Source: Clusia tigrina (Eukaryota > Arthropoda > Insecta > Diptera > Clusiidae). From it: a DNA stretch of 64,000 nt. The stretch covers positions 204,070,758 to 204,134,757 of the forward strand of contig OV050032.1 of NCBI GenBank assembly GCA_920105625.2, given 5' to 3'. Within the stretch, counting starts at the first letter, position 1; every line of letters begins with the position of its first letter. Below the pieces are notes generated by a model. That model saw only the letters and a list, made by a program, of their open reading frames with translations, did not search any database and was not told the origin of the DNA. Positions 36,829 to 48,918 of this stretch are shown here, piece by piece. The position numbers were made by a program, and so were the translations under genes.

Positions 36829-38448
36829 ATTAAGCAAGTAGTAATTGAAAAGAAGGGGGTTGTTTTAATACCAACATAAAAATTTTGAACAAGTCAAATG
36901 TGCACACACACACTTTAATTATGCGTAAGGTGTAAAAATGCCCCTGTGGCTGCTAAAGGATGAGGTATTGCGAAAAAGGTGATTGATGTGACCTTTGACC
37001 CCTGGCAACTTGAAGCCAGCACGATATCAATGAACGTTTGTTGCAGTTTACTTACATATAACGGGTAAATTAAAGTGTGTGTATGTGAGTCTCTCTCTGG
37101 GTGCGTGTGTGTGTGTGTTTATGTATGCTCATCCCAAAGCTGCTGGACTGTATTGGAAGCGACACCATCATCACGTGCTGCTATTATTTCCATTAATTTT
37201 TATATTCCCACTTTTTTTGTCGCTTGTGTTTTACTTTCGGCTCGCTAACAAATTGTTAACATGAAATTGGAAGGTCATTTTGCCTTCTGTCGCACTCTCT
37301 CTCTCTCCGAGTTCTGTGTGTGTGTTTCCAAACAAAGCTACAAAGCTAGCTGACTAAATGCAAACAATTATTTATAAATACATTTAAACATATAAAGTGA
37401 TATTTTGTGTATGGATTGCGTGTTGTTTTTGTACGCCCTTAAAACTGCTGGGAAGGTATTTGATTTTTAATTTGAAATATTGCCACGTTTGTTTGTCATT
37501 TTTTTGGATTTGTTTTCGTAAACGCCGCACCCACTGTTCGCTTTCAAGCGTAAATTCCACTTTCCTCAGCCATTCATTCTGCCAGCTGTGCTGCTCAGCT
37601 CTGGTGGCTACTTGCATGTGGCCCTTCATTCCAGTCAAAAGTTAACTCGAATGAAACACCACAGCATGAAGTACTGAATCCATTGCTCTGAAACCGTATT
37701 GACGAGTATAATTGCAGAGCAAGCATATTCGGCAGCCTAAAAGGGGGTCTAATAATTGATTCTTTCTTGCTTTAATGTTTTACATATGTATGTATATGTA
37801 TGTATGTATGCATAAGTATAAATGGATATGTGCGACTTGTGGAAAGGGGGAGGGGGGCGGTTGTTGGTGTTCTCTTCTTGGCTGTTATATTTTGCATATG
37901 TATATTGAATGGGGAAATTAGTAAGACTTCTAATTAATTTTGAACACTGTAATTTTTTTGTTGGTTTTCTAGTTACAATAATACAAATTGTCACGAAAAT
38001 TAGTTCTGCTAGTTATTACGCATCACCGGATTGTGTCAAGTATTACAAAAACATATGTACATATGTACATATATCTTTTTATTAGCGAATCTCCTTTAAA
38101 AGTAGTTCAGTTTGAAGGAAGTTCAGTCAATAAGTTGTTACTTGCTTGTTACTTGTTAAAAGGAGGGTTTAATTATATTCCAGAATTTCAAAAGCCTCGC
38201 TTTTATACTGCGAATTCAGTCTTATTGGTGCTGCTTTGAATCCACAACTGAACACCGTTGTTAGTATGTCATTTTCGTTCATTTTGTCCGCTTTTCAGAA
38301 TGAGCCAATAAATTCAAATACATATATGGTCCATGAGTACTACAATGACGGGCGAAGTGTGCCGTTAGGCAACCGCCATTACCAAGGTCAGCATTGCTTA
38401 TACCAGATAGTATGAGAAAAATACATGACTAAAGAGTATCTTAATGGG
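36829..38448. other. Non-coding stretch, no recognisable gene
   Basis: GT, CT and TATG microsatellites near 37095-37115, 37295-37325 and 37785-37810. An 84-codon ORF (37384-37638, -) rich in Q, K and W has protein-like composition but no recognisable family. Nothing else is supported. Confidence 0.5.
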
Positions 38449-39022
38449 ATCATTAAACACTAATGTGATCGATCACTAATCACTAATGTGATGGATCACT
38501 AATCACTAATGTGATGGATCACTAATCACTAATGTGATGGATCACTAATCATTAATGTGATAGATCACTAATCACTAATGTGATGGATCACTAATCATTA
38601 ATGTGATAGATCACTAATCACTAATGTGATAGATCACAAATCACTAATGTGATAAATCAGTAATCACTAATGTGATCACAAATCACTAATGTGATCACAA
38701 ATCACTAATGTGATACATAACAAATCACTAAAGTGATATATCACTAATCAATAATGTGATATATGTATCAGAAATCACTAAAGTGATATATCACTAATCA
38801 CTAATGTGATATATAACAAACCACTAAGGTAATATATATCACTAATCACAAATATGATAGATCACTAATCACTAATGTGATAAATCACAAATCACTAATG
38901 TGATACATCACAAATCACTAATGTGATACATCACAAATCACTAAAGTGATGTATCACTAATCACTAATGTAACCGATCACTAATCACTAATGACTAATAT
39001 GATCGATCGCTAATCACATAGC
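38449..39022. repeat. Hairpin-forming minisatellite, about 23-bp unit
   Basis: About 25-30 imperfect units built on 'atcactaatcactaatgtgat'. Each unit contains ATCAC-TAAT-GTGAT, a 5-bp stem with a 4-base loop, so every repeat can fold on itself. The unit drifts from about 23 bp at the left to shorter and mixed spacing on the right. Confidence 0.92.
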
Positions 39023-39321
39023 AGGGCTTATATATTGTGTTAATGTCATGTTTATATTGAATTGAATTTAACGTTTATTCATGTTTACTTATGCATACTG
39101 AAGCGGCTCTTTTTTATCGTTCTATTAACTCTCGTTTGAAGTAATCAATGCACCTGCATTTTGACAGGCGCTGTTTCCTGCTTCGAATACTTTGGCACAG
39201 GTTAAATGGGTTCATCAACTGCAAATTAGCCACACTGCAGCATCAGGTGGAAGAGTGCATTGAACCTTTAACCGCCCACTCCGCTGACCCGTTCACATAG
39301 TCAGATTTGCTGCTATTGTTT

Positions 39322-39366
39322 TGGTTGTTGTTGTTATTACTATTGTTGTTGTTGTTGTTGTTGTTG
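39322..39366. repeat. (GTT)n microsatellite
   Basis: An interrupted GTT run of about 45 bases, with eight uninterrupted units at the end. Confidence 0.85.
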
Positions 39367-39808
39367 CATTTTAAATATTCAACGCGCCGGCTTATAGCCT
39401 TGTTTCCAAGTGTTATTATCTTTCTGTGGATGGCACACTAACAAAACTAGTTTCTCAATTTCGTGAAACAAGACTCTCTTTCAGACACATACTCGTACCA
39501 AACAAAACAAAACAACTTGGAACTCTCTCGTTGTCGCTGCCCCGCACTTTCCTCTATAGTGGCAAACCATATGAGAGTGGGTGGAGGGCTATCGAATAAC
39601 CTGACAAAAATAGCCCAATAAGCGCGTTATAAAGGCTTTATATCTGTCAATCTTAATTGTATAATTACGCTGTATTATTATAACTACGAAAGTGGGCGTC
39701 AAATTTCCTTTCAATGATTTTTGTACACATCAAAATATTAAGTTTCATCAGCTTTCACATACGATGAAGAATGGGTCGCTTATTAAATAACAAATAGACA
39801 ATTATTAA

Positions 39809-39817
<9 letters not shown>

Positions 39818-39873
<56 letters not shown>

Positions 39874-40062
39874 CTTACACCATAATTAATTATGAGTGCA
39901 AGGTGTTGCGGGAATGAGTATTAGCTACAGAGGCTTTCGACTCGAAGAGAAAAGGATTTTATAGAAAGAAGCATTTTGAAGACCAAGCCCGTGGCAGGAT
40001 TTGAACCTGCGACCCTCGGGGTGTGAGTCTAGCATGCTTACCACTAGACCAAAAGGGGGCTA
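39818..40062 (-). mobile_element. tRNA-derived SINE, copy 2, nested in the tail of copy 3
   Basis: The best preserved head of the family: A box tggtctagtggtaagcatgc and a perfect B box ggttcaaatcc on the minus strand (about 40053-39994). The body with 'ctcttcgagtcg' is followed by a long (AAT)n tail at 39818-39870. It is flanked by 'tattaatattattat' at 39803-39817 and 40063-40077; this duplication is low-complexity, but consistent with insertion into the ATT tail of the next SINE. Confidence 0.85.
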
Positions 40063-40290
40063 TATTAATATTATTATAACTTACAGCATATTTAAATATG
40101 TCTGCAAGGGGTGCGGTGGGCGCTGAATAAGTACTGACATCTAAGGTCTTCGACTGGAAGAGAAAAATATTTAGACACATTTCGAGGCCATCCCTAGGGT
40201 TGGATTCGAGCCAGCCACTTCACGACTGTGAGATTAGATGGCTTACCCTACGGAGACCAGCATGTTTACCACTAGTAGACCCCGAAGGCA
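40063..40290 (-). mobile_element. tRNA-derived SINE, copy 3 (older)
   Basis: Same order as copies 1 and 2: ATT-rich tail, 'ctgcaaggggtgcg', 'gtcttcgactgg aagag', then a tRNA-like head (ggttggattcgagcc and gtttaccactagtagacc in plus orientation). An insertion in the anticodon region and substitutions show that it is older. Confidence 0.7.
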
Positions 40291-40625
40291 GGCAACCACA
40301 AAAAAATTCAACCACAATTTCTATCTAACATACAAATTAAATTGGTTTCTTTGAGCTCATTCAACTCACAAACCAGGATAAAGTGTATAAGAAAACACTT
40401 TAAGGACATCACCTGGTATATAGCCAAATTATTATTAGTCAACAGCTTAAGAGAGATAGTCAAGCATACAAACCGAGTAAGGTTTAGTTTCGTGTTTATT
40501 GTAATTTGGAAATGTTGAGTTTCCTTCTACAAAACAGTCTTCAATGAGCATCATATTTCTCATGTGGGGACTCATTTATAACAGGCAATGATTCTACTAT
40601 AATTATGTGAGTTTATATATGCTTG

Positions 40626-40800
40626 GGTGGCTTCCGTGGTCTAGTGGTACTAGTCTTACAGTTGTGGGGTCGCTGGTTCAAATGTAATCTTAGGCATAGT
40701 CTGAAAAAATTCTTCTTTCTAAATATTTTTCCCTTAGTTGCTAGTACTCAATTCCCTAAACCCTGGCAGGCATATGATGGTCTAAAATATAGTAATATTT
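40626..40800 (+). mobile_element. tRNA-derived SINE, copy 4, opposite orientation
   Basis: The head 'ttccgtggtctagtggtact' and B box 'ctggttcaaatg' are followed by 'cttagttgctagtactcaat' and 'ccctggcaggca', the reverse complement of the tail part of the other copies. It ends in an AT-rich run. No clear target duplication. Confidence 0.65.
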
Positions 40801-41126
40801 AATATATATTCTTTATCTTCCCTTCCCGAACTAAAATTCATATTTTTAGCTTCATCATTTTGACAGGCAATTCAATTTCAACTGATTCGTTTCTATTCCA
40901 TATCAAAAATGATATTCAAACTACTCCCATGAAACTGAATCCTATAAGGAAATCCTAATTTCTGGAAAATGTATAGGAATATTCTCGTCGAAGAAATGTA
41001 TTTCGCTCTCAACAGAGAGAATGAAAATGCGAGATTATGTAAACCAGGGAAAACAGAGAAAAGAAACTTAAAAGTCAAACGGCAAAGCAGCGAAATAAAG
41101 CAGGACGAAATAAAGGACGTTGTCCA

Positions 41127-41655
41127 CTCAAAATCGTGGTGAATCCACTCAGAATCGACGCTGGCAGCGAAAAATACTTTATTTTCTCTGTGTTCTCTGG
41201 TACAGGAATCCACTCTAAATCGTGGTGAATCCACTCAGAATCGTGGTGTGTCCGCTACGGTCGCTGGCAGCGAAAAATACTTTATTTTCTCTGTGTTCTC
41301 TGGTACAGGAATCCACTCTAAATCGTGGTGAATCCACTCAGAATCATGGTGAATCCACTCAAATTTGTGGTGTGTCCGCTACGGACGCTGGCAGCGAAAA
41401 AGACTTTCTTTTCTTTGTGTTCTCTGGTACATGAATCCACTCTAAATCGTGGTGAATCCACTCAAAATCGTGGTGAATCCACTCAGAATCGACGCTGGCA
41501 GCGAAAAATACTTTATTTTCTCTGTGTTCTCTGGTACAGGAATTCACTCTAAATCGTGGTGAATCCACTCAGAATCATGGTGAATCCACTCAAATTTGTG
41601 GTGTGTCCGCTACGGACGCTGGCAGCGAAAAATACTTTATTTTCTCTGTGTTCTC
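41127..41655. repeat. Composite minisatellite (about 100-130-bp units with 21-bp subrepeats)
   Basis: The landmark 'ctggcagcgaaaaa' recurs near 41160, 41262, 41381, 41493 and 41620, with the text 'tttattttctctgtgttctc' after it. Between landmarks lie one to three copies of the 21-bp word 'tcgtggtgaatccactcaga', which explains the variable spacing. The ORFs across it are repeat translations. Confidence 0.9.
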
Positions 41656-43388
41656 TGATGTAAACACTCCTGATGAAAATGTGGGAACGGCAAACACATC
41701 TGAGAACTTTCTTGAGAACATTTCTTCGAGCTCAGACCTTTTTGAGTGGAAAGATTGGCACACTGAAGCAAATATATAGTATACATATATTATTGAACCA
41801 CATTGAGTTGGAGAAAGAATGGCATATCTCAAGGTCCATGTATACATGTGTGGGTCTTGGGCATGTTTAGACACAGACACATCGATAGGTAATATTCCTC
41901 ATAACAGTTGCTTGAAAAGAATGTGCGCATCTCTCAGTTCTTATATCATCAAATACGTACGTAGTTCTTGGTAGTTTAAGTGTGACGCTTCAAGTTTCTG
42001 TGGTGTGGACGCTTCCTAGCACCCCCGGATGACGCGTTCCTGGTTGCAGTTTCACGGCCATTTGCATTCAATTGGCATTAGGCACATTTAACACATTTAA
42101 TAGCATTTTTATGAACTTATCTTTTGTTGTTTAGCGGGCCATAATATCAATTGCTAACAACCGATTCACTCAACTACAATTGCCGTTTCACATTTTGCAT
42201 TTCTATAAATCTATTATTGAATAATATTTGAGGAAGTTTTATTAACAGCTTTTTTCACTATCGTGTTAATCAATTTAATCGATGTTTGTGAATAATGTTT
42301 GCATCGAGTTTGTGGGGTACAGTTTTCAGGTTTTCAACTTTTGTAGCTGGTTTTTAGGTACAGCTTTCTTTTCATTTATTTTCTAGATCGACTTACTCAC
42401 ATTTTCTAGGTAATACGAGAAGTATTCCGACCAAGAATGGGAGGTTTATTTATGTCTCTAATCGAAATCGTTGGACACATATTTTTATACATATAATGTA
42501 ATAGTAAAGAAAGTTAGGAGTTATGTGCAAAATTTGATAGTCAATCATACCGACTATTATAAAGGAATCGGACCTATATAAGGAGAAAGCCTCGATGTTA
42601 TTGCTTCCCTGTATTGGTTTATAAATTATAATTATACACCTAAGTATATATGGGTATGGCACATATTGTTATGAATTTTAGTTTCTTATTCAATCACTGG
42701 ATTGTGTCCAAAATAATACAAACCCCTATTATAATTTAACATTTATTCATCTTCACTGAAATGACTATTTCGTCACAATATAACAAAAATACTTTTACAA
42801 TTAATAGCAAATACAACTAAAAGGCGGGGCGGGGATATGGGGGTATTCATTATTCACGCCGCACACCATCAACTTCAACATTTAATTTACATAAAATAAT
42901 TGTTAGTTTCAAAGATATTGCGGCGAATTTTGGCATTTCGCTCAATTCGTAGCAAGCAGTTAAATTTGATGTCGTTATTGATGGATTGTTCGAAGCATTA
43001 AACAGTTGTTTGTTTGTAGGGACGGCGTTGGTAACAGAATCGAATCGATTAGACCCTAAATGCACCCATTGGGCATGTGATTTGGGATCACGTCATGGTG
43101 AAAATAAGCATATATTACATTATGCAGTGATCTCACCGAAATATAGGGAGTACTGCGTTTCCACAGTTTCTCAGAGCTCTCACGTATGAACTATTCTGGG
43201 ACCTGGCGATATGCTTCTGAAATTCTGTGCTGCGGAAACTTGGAGTTGCAACTGATGATATGTCCCTAGAAATATTAAGTTTGTAATAATGTCATTGACA
43301 TTATCATTGGCTATAGTGCACTTCGACCAATTTGATCCTTTGTAATAAGTCTTAATTTAACCATCCATATTGAGCCTCTTTATAAATT
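41656..43388. other. Non-coding stretch
   Basis: No protein, RNA gene or clear transposon was seen. The part from about 43200 is probably the 3' region of the following LINE remnant, which is read on the minus strand. Confidence 0.45.
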
Positions 43389-44159
43389 TTAGCGCTTTAT
43401 GGGGTTCCATGTTCCGAATAGTTTCTGGTGCCATTTTAGTAGCCCCCATTTAGAGGAAACGCTTTCTGCAGGGCATTTACAGAGCACGTGCATTGAGGTT
43501 TCTCCTGCGTAATCTGCATTCATGGTTGCATAATCTGCAGATATCCGTGAACGAAATTCCCGACTTTTGAGATGATACCTGAGTATGCAGTGGCCCGTCA
43601 GGTGTCCGGTGAGGATTCGGAGATCATCTCTGTTTAGCATGAGGAGCTTTTTAGATACTCCTCTGTCTGAGACTAAATATCTTTTGGTCTGACTTTGTCC
43701 TAAACTACCAGTCCACTGCCGGTCAAATTTTCGATCTACCCATTTCCTCACCAATTCTTTGATCTGGCTTTTTGGAGTCCACATTCAGGGCATATTAGGG
43801 GTCTTATTGATCCTCTTTAGGTTAGTTGTAATATAGTTTACATTATTTTTACTATAATTGGGCGGCTGGTTCATACCTCTTCTTGCCTTTCCTATTTTCT
43901 CAGGACGTTCCGTGGCATTTTGGAGTGGCAAATGAGAATTTGGGTCAAGTACGAGTATGTTTAGATTAAGTGGTTGTCTAGGGCACAGATAATCGGTCAG
44001 CAGACACTCTAAGGCCATGTGGACGCATATTGTGATACCACAACTTAGGCGGTATATATGTACCTCCCGAGAATCTGTGGGCAGCCTTGCTCCAACCATT
44101 TTGAAGGTAGGACGAATCTCAACAATTCTTTTCCATTGCTTTGTGATCGTCCAGGTCAT
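43389..44159 (-). pseudogene. LINE ORF2 C-terminal remnant
   Basis: Two abutting minus frames. The downstream one (43784-43389) contains LTGHLTGHCILRYHL, GETSMHVLCKCPA and W-rich text, the usual post-RNase H 'LTGH..L..HL...C..C....ET..H.L..CP' region of R1/jockey-type LINEs, here with the first two cysteines lost. The upstream one (44159-43785) contains EIRPTFKMVGARL and SREVHIYRLSCGIT, shared with the repeat at about 13935-14100 and 20500-20660. A frame break separates them. Non-functional. Confidence 0.65.
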
Positions 44160-46805
44160 TGAAGAGGGGGCACCCTAGGGTATTCCGCCTGCGCTTTGAG
44201 AGGGGCGGACTGTGACAGAGGAGTTGGAGTACTGAATATAGTACACTAAAGCCAAAGTTTATTAACAACAATAAAATCAAAAAGCAATCCTAGACATATA
44301 GGCCGAATTTTTCACTAACAGCTTCGAGGCGGACTCGTTTTACCAGATTCAGATAAAGTAATGAATATAGTATAAAGCAGAATGGCTTCAGGTGTCTCTG
44401 TAAATGTACAACATGGCGTTTGGTCCGTGGTGTGCGTCTCTCAATGCTTACACTAATAACTGGTGACACTGAGTATAGGAACGCCTTACTAGTCATAATA
44501 CCAGGAGCCCTCATAGGAGAGTATTAACTTATGTCTTCATCCTTGTAATTGCATATTCTTTCACAACTGTCGGTGGCTAAATGTCCTGACCACCTGAATC
44601 GTCAGTCCCATCATCAAATACTAAATCCCGTCCTCTTGCCTTCTACTTCCAGACTTATAGTACAATGGGCATTACTTGCCTGAGTGCCTGGAGAGCTCCT
44701 TCTACGGCGGTTCTCCGGGCTACTCCAATTCTATCTAACTATCTATTCGTCCCCTCATGACCAACAACTGCTTCCGGAAATACGAAAGATTCTTATCCAT
44801 ATAAATTTCCAAGTTATTGTCAACTTATGATCGAATAACTATTAAATATTATCTCCATGAACACAATTTTGAACTTGTCGATTGTTCATCGGAGGGTCCA
44901 GAATTCTCCATTGATGTCCGTTTCGGTTTCACCTTCAATAGCAGAAAATCAATCTTGCTGTACATGAATAAAAGGGTCGCTAATATTTCACTCCCCAAAA
45001 CCTTTCATATTAGGGCCATGTTACCGACCAGTTATTGGTCTAGTTAACTTGACTCTTCTTGCTGACAGTACCATAATGGAGGGGGGCGTATTCAATCAGC
45101 CCACACGTCCACTTTTGCCATGCGAGTATGTGAATCATGCGCATTCTTTTTGATTCGGTTTAGAGTTGCAAACACAACTGTGTCAGGCACATTTTCACAC
45201 CCTACACTCACTTGAAGTGCAACTTCGATTTGCGCAAATGTTTGCGACTCTCTAGTGGAGGCGTGGCGGATGCATATATATATATTCTTGTTCAGTTGAT
45301 TAAACTATTTCCGTTTGTCTTCACTTGCTTTATGTAAATAGCAGAGGCAGATCGATACAATTATGAACGCCCTCTTTCTGCCTGCCTTTTGTTCCTCTTG
45401 TAGAGAGTATATCAGAAGATTTGATTGAGCACAGCAGAAGATCCGATGTAGTCGGGATTGAAGCACATCAGAAGATTCGATGAAGTCGCCATTGAGCACA
45501 GCAAAAGATTCGATGTAATCGGGATTGAGTCCTCTATTAACCTGTTGACATTTGATTGAAAATTGCACAACAAATACGCCCACTTTAATACTCCTCTTTT
45601 ATTGAAAAAATCAAATTGCGAGAGTCAAAGATGATGTCACTGTGGGACCATATCCACCTTTTATGGATACTTAGCAGATGCACTGAGTAGATTTGCGTCC
45701 TTATGCGATAACAGCCACTCCCATTTTCAGACCACTCCACACATTGTATAACTAACTCAATGTCCGTCTCTTGGGAACAAAATGAGGAAATTAAGTCGGA
45801 AATATTTCGACTGACACGCCCACAATAGCCCCAATTTGATGCATATGTTTTATTTAAGTGTCCTTTTCGGTCACTGTACCTCAGATGTGGAGAGTCCATC
45901 CTAGTCGGCACGACTGACTTTGATGTGATTTGTTCACCAGTCACGTTGCGCTCCACTCGGGAACGAAGTGTGTAAGTGAGACCTTAATTGCGGAATGTAC
46001 GGGCGCCTCGTACGCAAAATTCAATAATGTTGTGTGAAATGAAAGCGTGGCGTGAATTGGTTGGTATCAGTTTGACTTTAGTTCAGCTCTAAAGTCATGC
46101 GTCGTCGGTTTTTGAATTAGTGGAATTTTTTTCTGAAAATTGTTTCAGTTTGTGTGGCCAAGCATTAAATTAGTGATCGTCAATACGAAGAATCCGAGCA
46201 GAAGGAAGTGCAGAGACGTTGTTGCACTTGAGTTGGTAAATGCCCGAGCCAAATAGTTGAGAGTGTTGCAAGTGAAGTGATCTTTTTTAATTGCAAGTCT
46301 AAATGAATCATAGAACACTGTAGAGACGAAGGGAAGACATGCAGAGTGTGAGGGGTGGTGATTAGAGAGTAGCCCCAAAAAAGCCAGTAGTTGGTTTGTG
46401 CAAATCTCCAGTATTCTTTATGTATTCAGGTCTCTGTGTCTTACATACTCGTATATAGCGAAAAATAATCAAAGTTTCAGACACAAATGCAGCGATTGCA
46501 TGAAGATACTCTCTAAATTGATTCTCCGGGAAAGTGTGAAAAAAGAACAAAAACGTCCTTTAGCGACCCGGAAGTGAAATCATTGCAAATCACCAAATAA
46601 TTATACTCGTATATACCGTGGAAAAGGTGGCGGATTCATAAACGAACGATGCCCCTTCCAAAGGATAGTTTTCATCCCGCAAAGAGCTCTTTGCTTTGTG
46701 ACACCGAAGCAGGACTTTTATTCGAGATAAACAATTAAATATTTCAATTCATATCTCTGTGTAGAAGACAAGTTTAGTTCCGTAGTACTCAGTATAAATT
46801 TCAAG
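44160..46805. other. Non-coding stretch with a short internal repeat
   Basis: Near 45410-45535 a unit of about 38 bp, 'gaagattcgatg..gtcg.gattga.cacagc', occurs three to four times. At 45274-45296 a TATA run is followed by 'ttcagttgatt', which could be a core promoter, but no gene follows it. ORFs of up to 123 codons are unrecognised. Confidence 0.45.
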
Positions 46806-47257
46806 TCACATACTTCAGGTTTATACTTGAGATCATATACTTCAGATCATATACTTCAGGTAATATACTTCAGGTAATATACTTCAGATCATATACTTCA
46901 GGTCACATACTTCAGGTCACATACTTCAAGTAATATACTTCAGATCATATACTTCAGGTCATATACAACATATCATATACTTCAGGTCACATACTTCAAG
47001 TAATATACTTCAGGTAATATACTTCAGGTCACATACTTCAGGTCATATACTTCAGGTCATATACATCAGATCATATACTTCAGATCATTTACTTCAGGTC
47101 ACATACTTCAAGTAATATACTTCAGATCATATACTTCAGGTCATATACTTCAGATCATATACTTCAGGTCACATACTTCAAGTAATATACTTCAGATCAT
47201 ATACTTCAGGTAATATACAACATATCATATACTTCAGGTAATATACTTCAGGTCATT
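46806..47257. repeat. 14-bp minisatellite, 'catatacttcaggt'
   Basis: About 30 units with two main variants, 'ggtcatatacttca' and 'gataatatacttca', and occasional 'catacaacatat' insertions. Very regular and low in drift, so it is recent or homogenised. Confidence 0.93.
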
Positions 47258-47683
47258 CTACACTCAAATGTGCGTGAATAATCAGAGCCAACAGGTCGAA
47301 ACCTTAATTACATCAAAGATCATATAAATTGGCCTGAACTGTAGCAAATTGGTGAGTTATCTGGGGTTAAATGGATGATTAGTACGTTTCCTTCCTCATC
47401 CCCTGTTATGAAGAACTACTCGGCATAAATTTCTACCACTTCATATACATTCAGTATATGGAAGGGACCAAAGCAATTTCTGAGAGTTTCTATTGAGAAT
47501 CCCGATCTTTCCCTTATTTAGAGAGGCTTGAGAAGCTGTACCCACCCTTCTCATACCAGAGGAGATGGAATTTTCGATTATGTTACATTCGGTGAGGAGG
47601 TGGAACAGTTCCACACCAAATGATGAACACTCTATGCAGATATTAGATTGCTTTCTTGTTCATAATGACTATTACAATGATGT

Positions 47684-48835
47684 TTAAATCTCGGCTATTA
47701 TTGAAATGTTTACTGCATCTAGCGAAATCGCTATGGGCCAAAAATTAATAATAATAATTATGGATTCATTGTTGTTGATTGTAACTGATGTTAATCTCCG
47801 TGGCATCGTATTTACGAGGGTTTGAAGGACATCGATTTTTGCCCATTCTTCTTGAATGGCTTTCGTAAGCTGCAATAGGGTATCAAATTGATGTCAACCT
47901 TTGTAGACTTGCTTGCAGCGTATGCTCCAGAGGCCGCGCGTCAGTACCGGAATATTTTTTGAGGAGAGAACTTCTTTGTGCGTTTAGCGCAGTGAATTGG
48001 AGGATTATCATGGTGATACGTCCACGACATGAAATTCTTCGGGAAATTTTAGTAAAACGTCATCCAATATCTCCACATAACTGTCGGCGATCCAACAGAT
48101 TGGAGTCTTACCACGGTAGCTTAAGACAGCCCAGGTCATAAGATACCTACCACCCACGGTAGCTTAAGACAGCCCAGGTCATAAGATACCTACCACCCAC
48201 GGTAGCTTAAGACAGCCCAGGTCATAAGATACCTACCACCCACGGTAGCTTAAGACAGCCCAGGTCATAAGATACCTACCACGGTAGCTTAAGACAGCCC
48301 AGGTCATAAGATACCCACCGTGAAAGTTTCGGAAGTGGCCCATGTCGTGGCTCGCAGCTATCTCTCCAGTACATCAGGTCCATCCAAAATAAAGTTTTGT
48401 TCATCGCTAAGAATAATGAATTGCCAGTCATCATCCAGAATTGTTAGTTTTCCGCAAATTCGAGTCAAGGAGCCTTGTGGCGTGGCATAAGCTTCGGTTA
48501 AGCAAATCGATTTTGACATTTTAAATTGGAATCTTGGCCCAAAATTTGTTGGATTTCCCTCTTCGTGATATTGAGAGAAAGTTCACTCCCAATTTGCTAT
48601 GGGCTGATGTTTTCATTGACCACCAACCGTCTTATTTCTGTTTTGCATCAGTCATCAATCTTTGTTTTTGGATCAGTCTTTTTAATTTGTCCATAGTCCT
48701 CGGGGTTTTTGAAAATATTTGATGTAGTGTTCTTGTTTCGCATTAGTTTAAGTGCTATTTTTCGAACTCAAACTCCCGATTCGTGGTAAGCTAGAAGTCT
48801 AGCGCGTCCTCGGTGGATAATTGCGTTGCTTTCTT
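47684..48835 (-). pseudogene. Tc1-like transposase relic
   Basis: Minus-strand reading, in order: a helix-turn-helix region near 48740-48810 (RALDFLAYHESGV, VRKIALKLMRNK, NIFKNPEDYGQIKK); the first catalytic block near 48385-48430 (WQFIILSDEQNFILDGPD); the 'TWAVLSYRGK' strand, expanded as a tandem repeat at 48113-48319; TPICWIADSYVEILDDVL; the second catalytic Asp in TYHHDNPPIH (about 47985-48015); and the C-terminal LTKAIQEEWAKIDVLQTLV (about 47820-47875). Many stops and frameshifts. Inverted terminal repeats were not located. Confidence 0.85.
48113..48319. repeat. Five-copy 43-bp tandem expansion inside the Tc1 relic
   Basis: 'acggtagcttaagacagccc' begins at 48113, 48156, 48199, 48242 and 48281. 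The steps are 43, 43, 43 and 39 bases and the copies are almost identical. Read on the minus strand each unit encodes about GRYLMTWAVLSYRG, the transposase strand before the second catalytic Asp. The 39-base step keeps frame; the 43-base steps do not. Confidence 0.95.
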
Positions 48836-48918
48836 GGCATAGTGTGTTAACAAATTATATCGTGGTCATAGTTTCACCGAGCATGTCGGCAGTTTCGAGC
48901 TGGAAGTCAAAGTCGGTA

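Noticed and set aside
36746..40060. tRNA genes suggested by good A and B boxes
   Set aside because: Acceptor and anticodon stems do not pair, there are several copies with shared non-tRNA bodies and AAT tails, and one has a target duplication. They are SINEs.
41222..41880. ORFs on both strands with repeated 'NRGESTQN'-like words
   Set aside because: Produced by the composite minisatellite; no start, end or codon signal beyond the repeat.
45274..45296. TATA run followed by an initiator-like 'ttcagttg'
   Set aside because: Spacing is short for a TATA/Inr pair and no coding exon follows within a plausible distance.
46806..47257. CRISPR-like regular repeats
   Set aside because: Directly abutting short repeats without unique spacers in a eukaryotic context; these are minisatellites. 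The same applies to 38449-39022 and 51288-52349.
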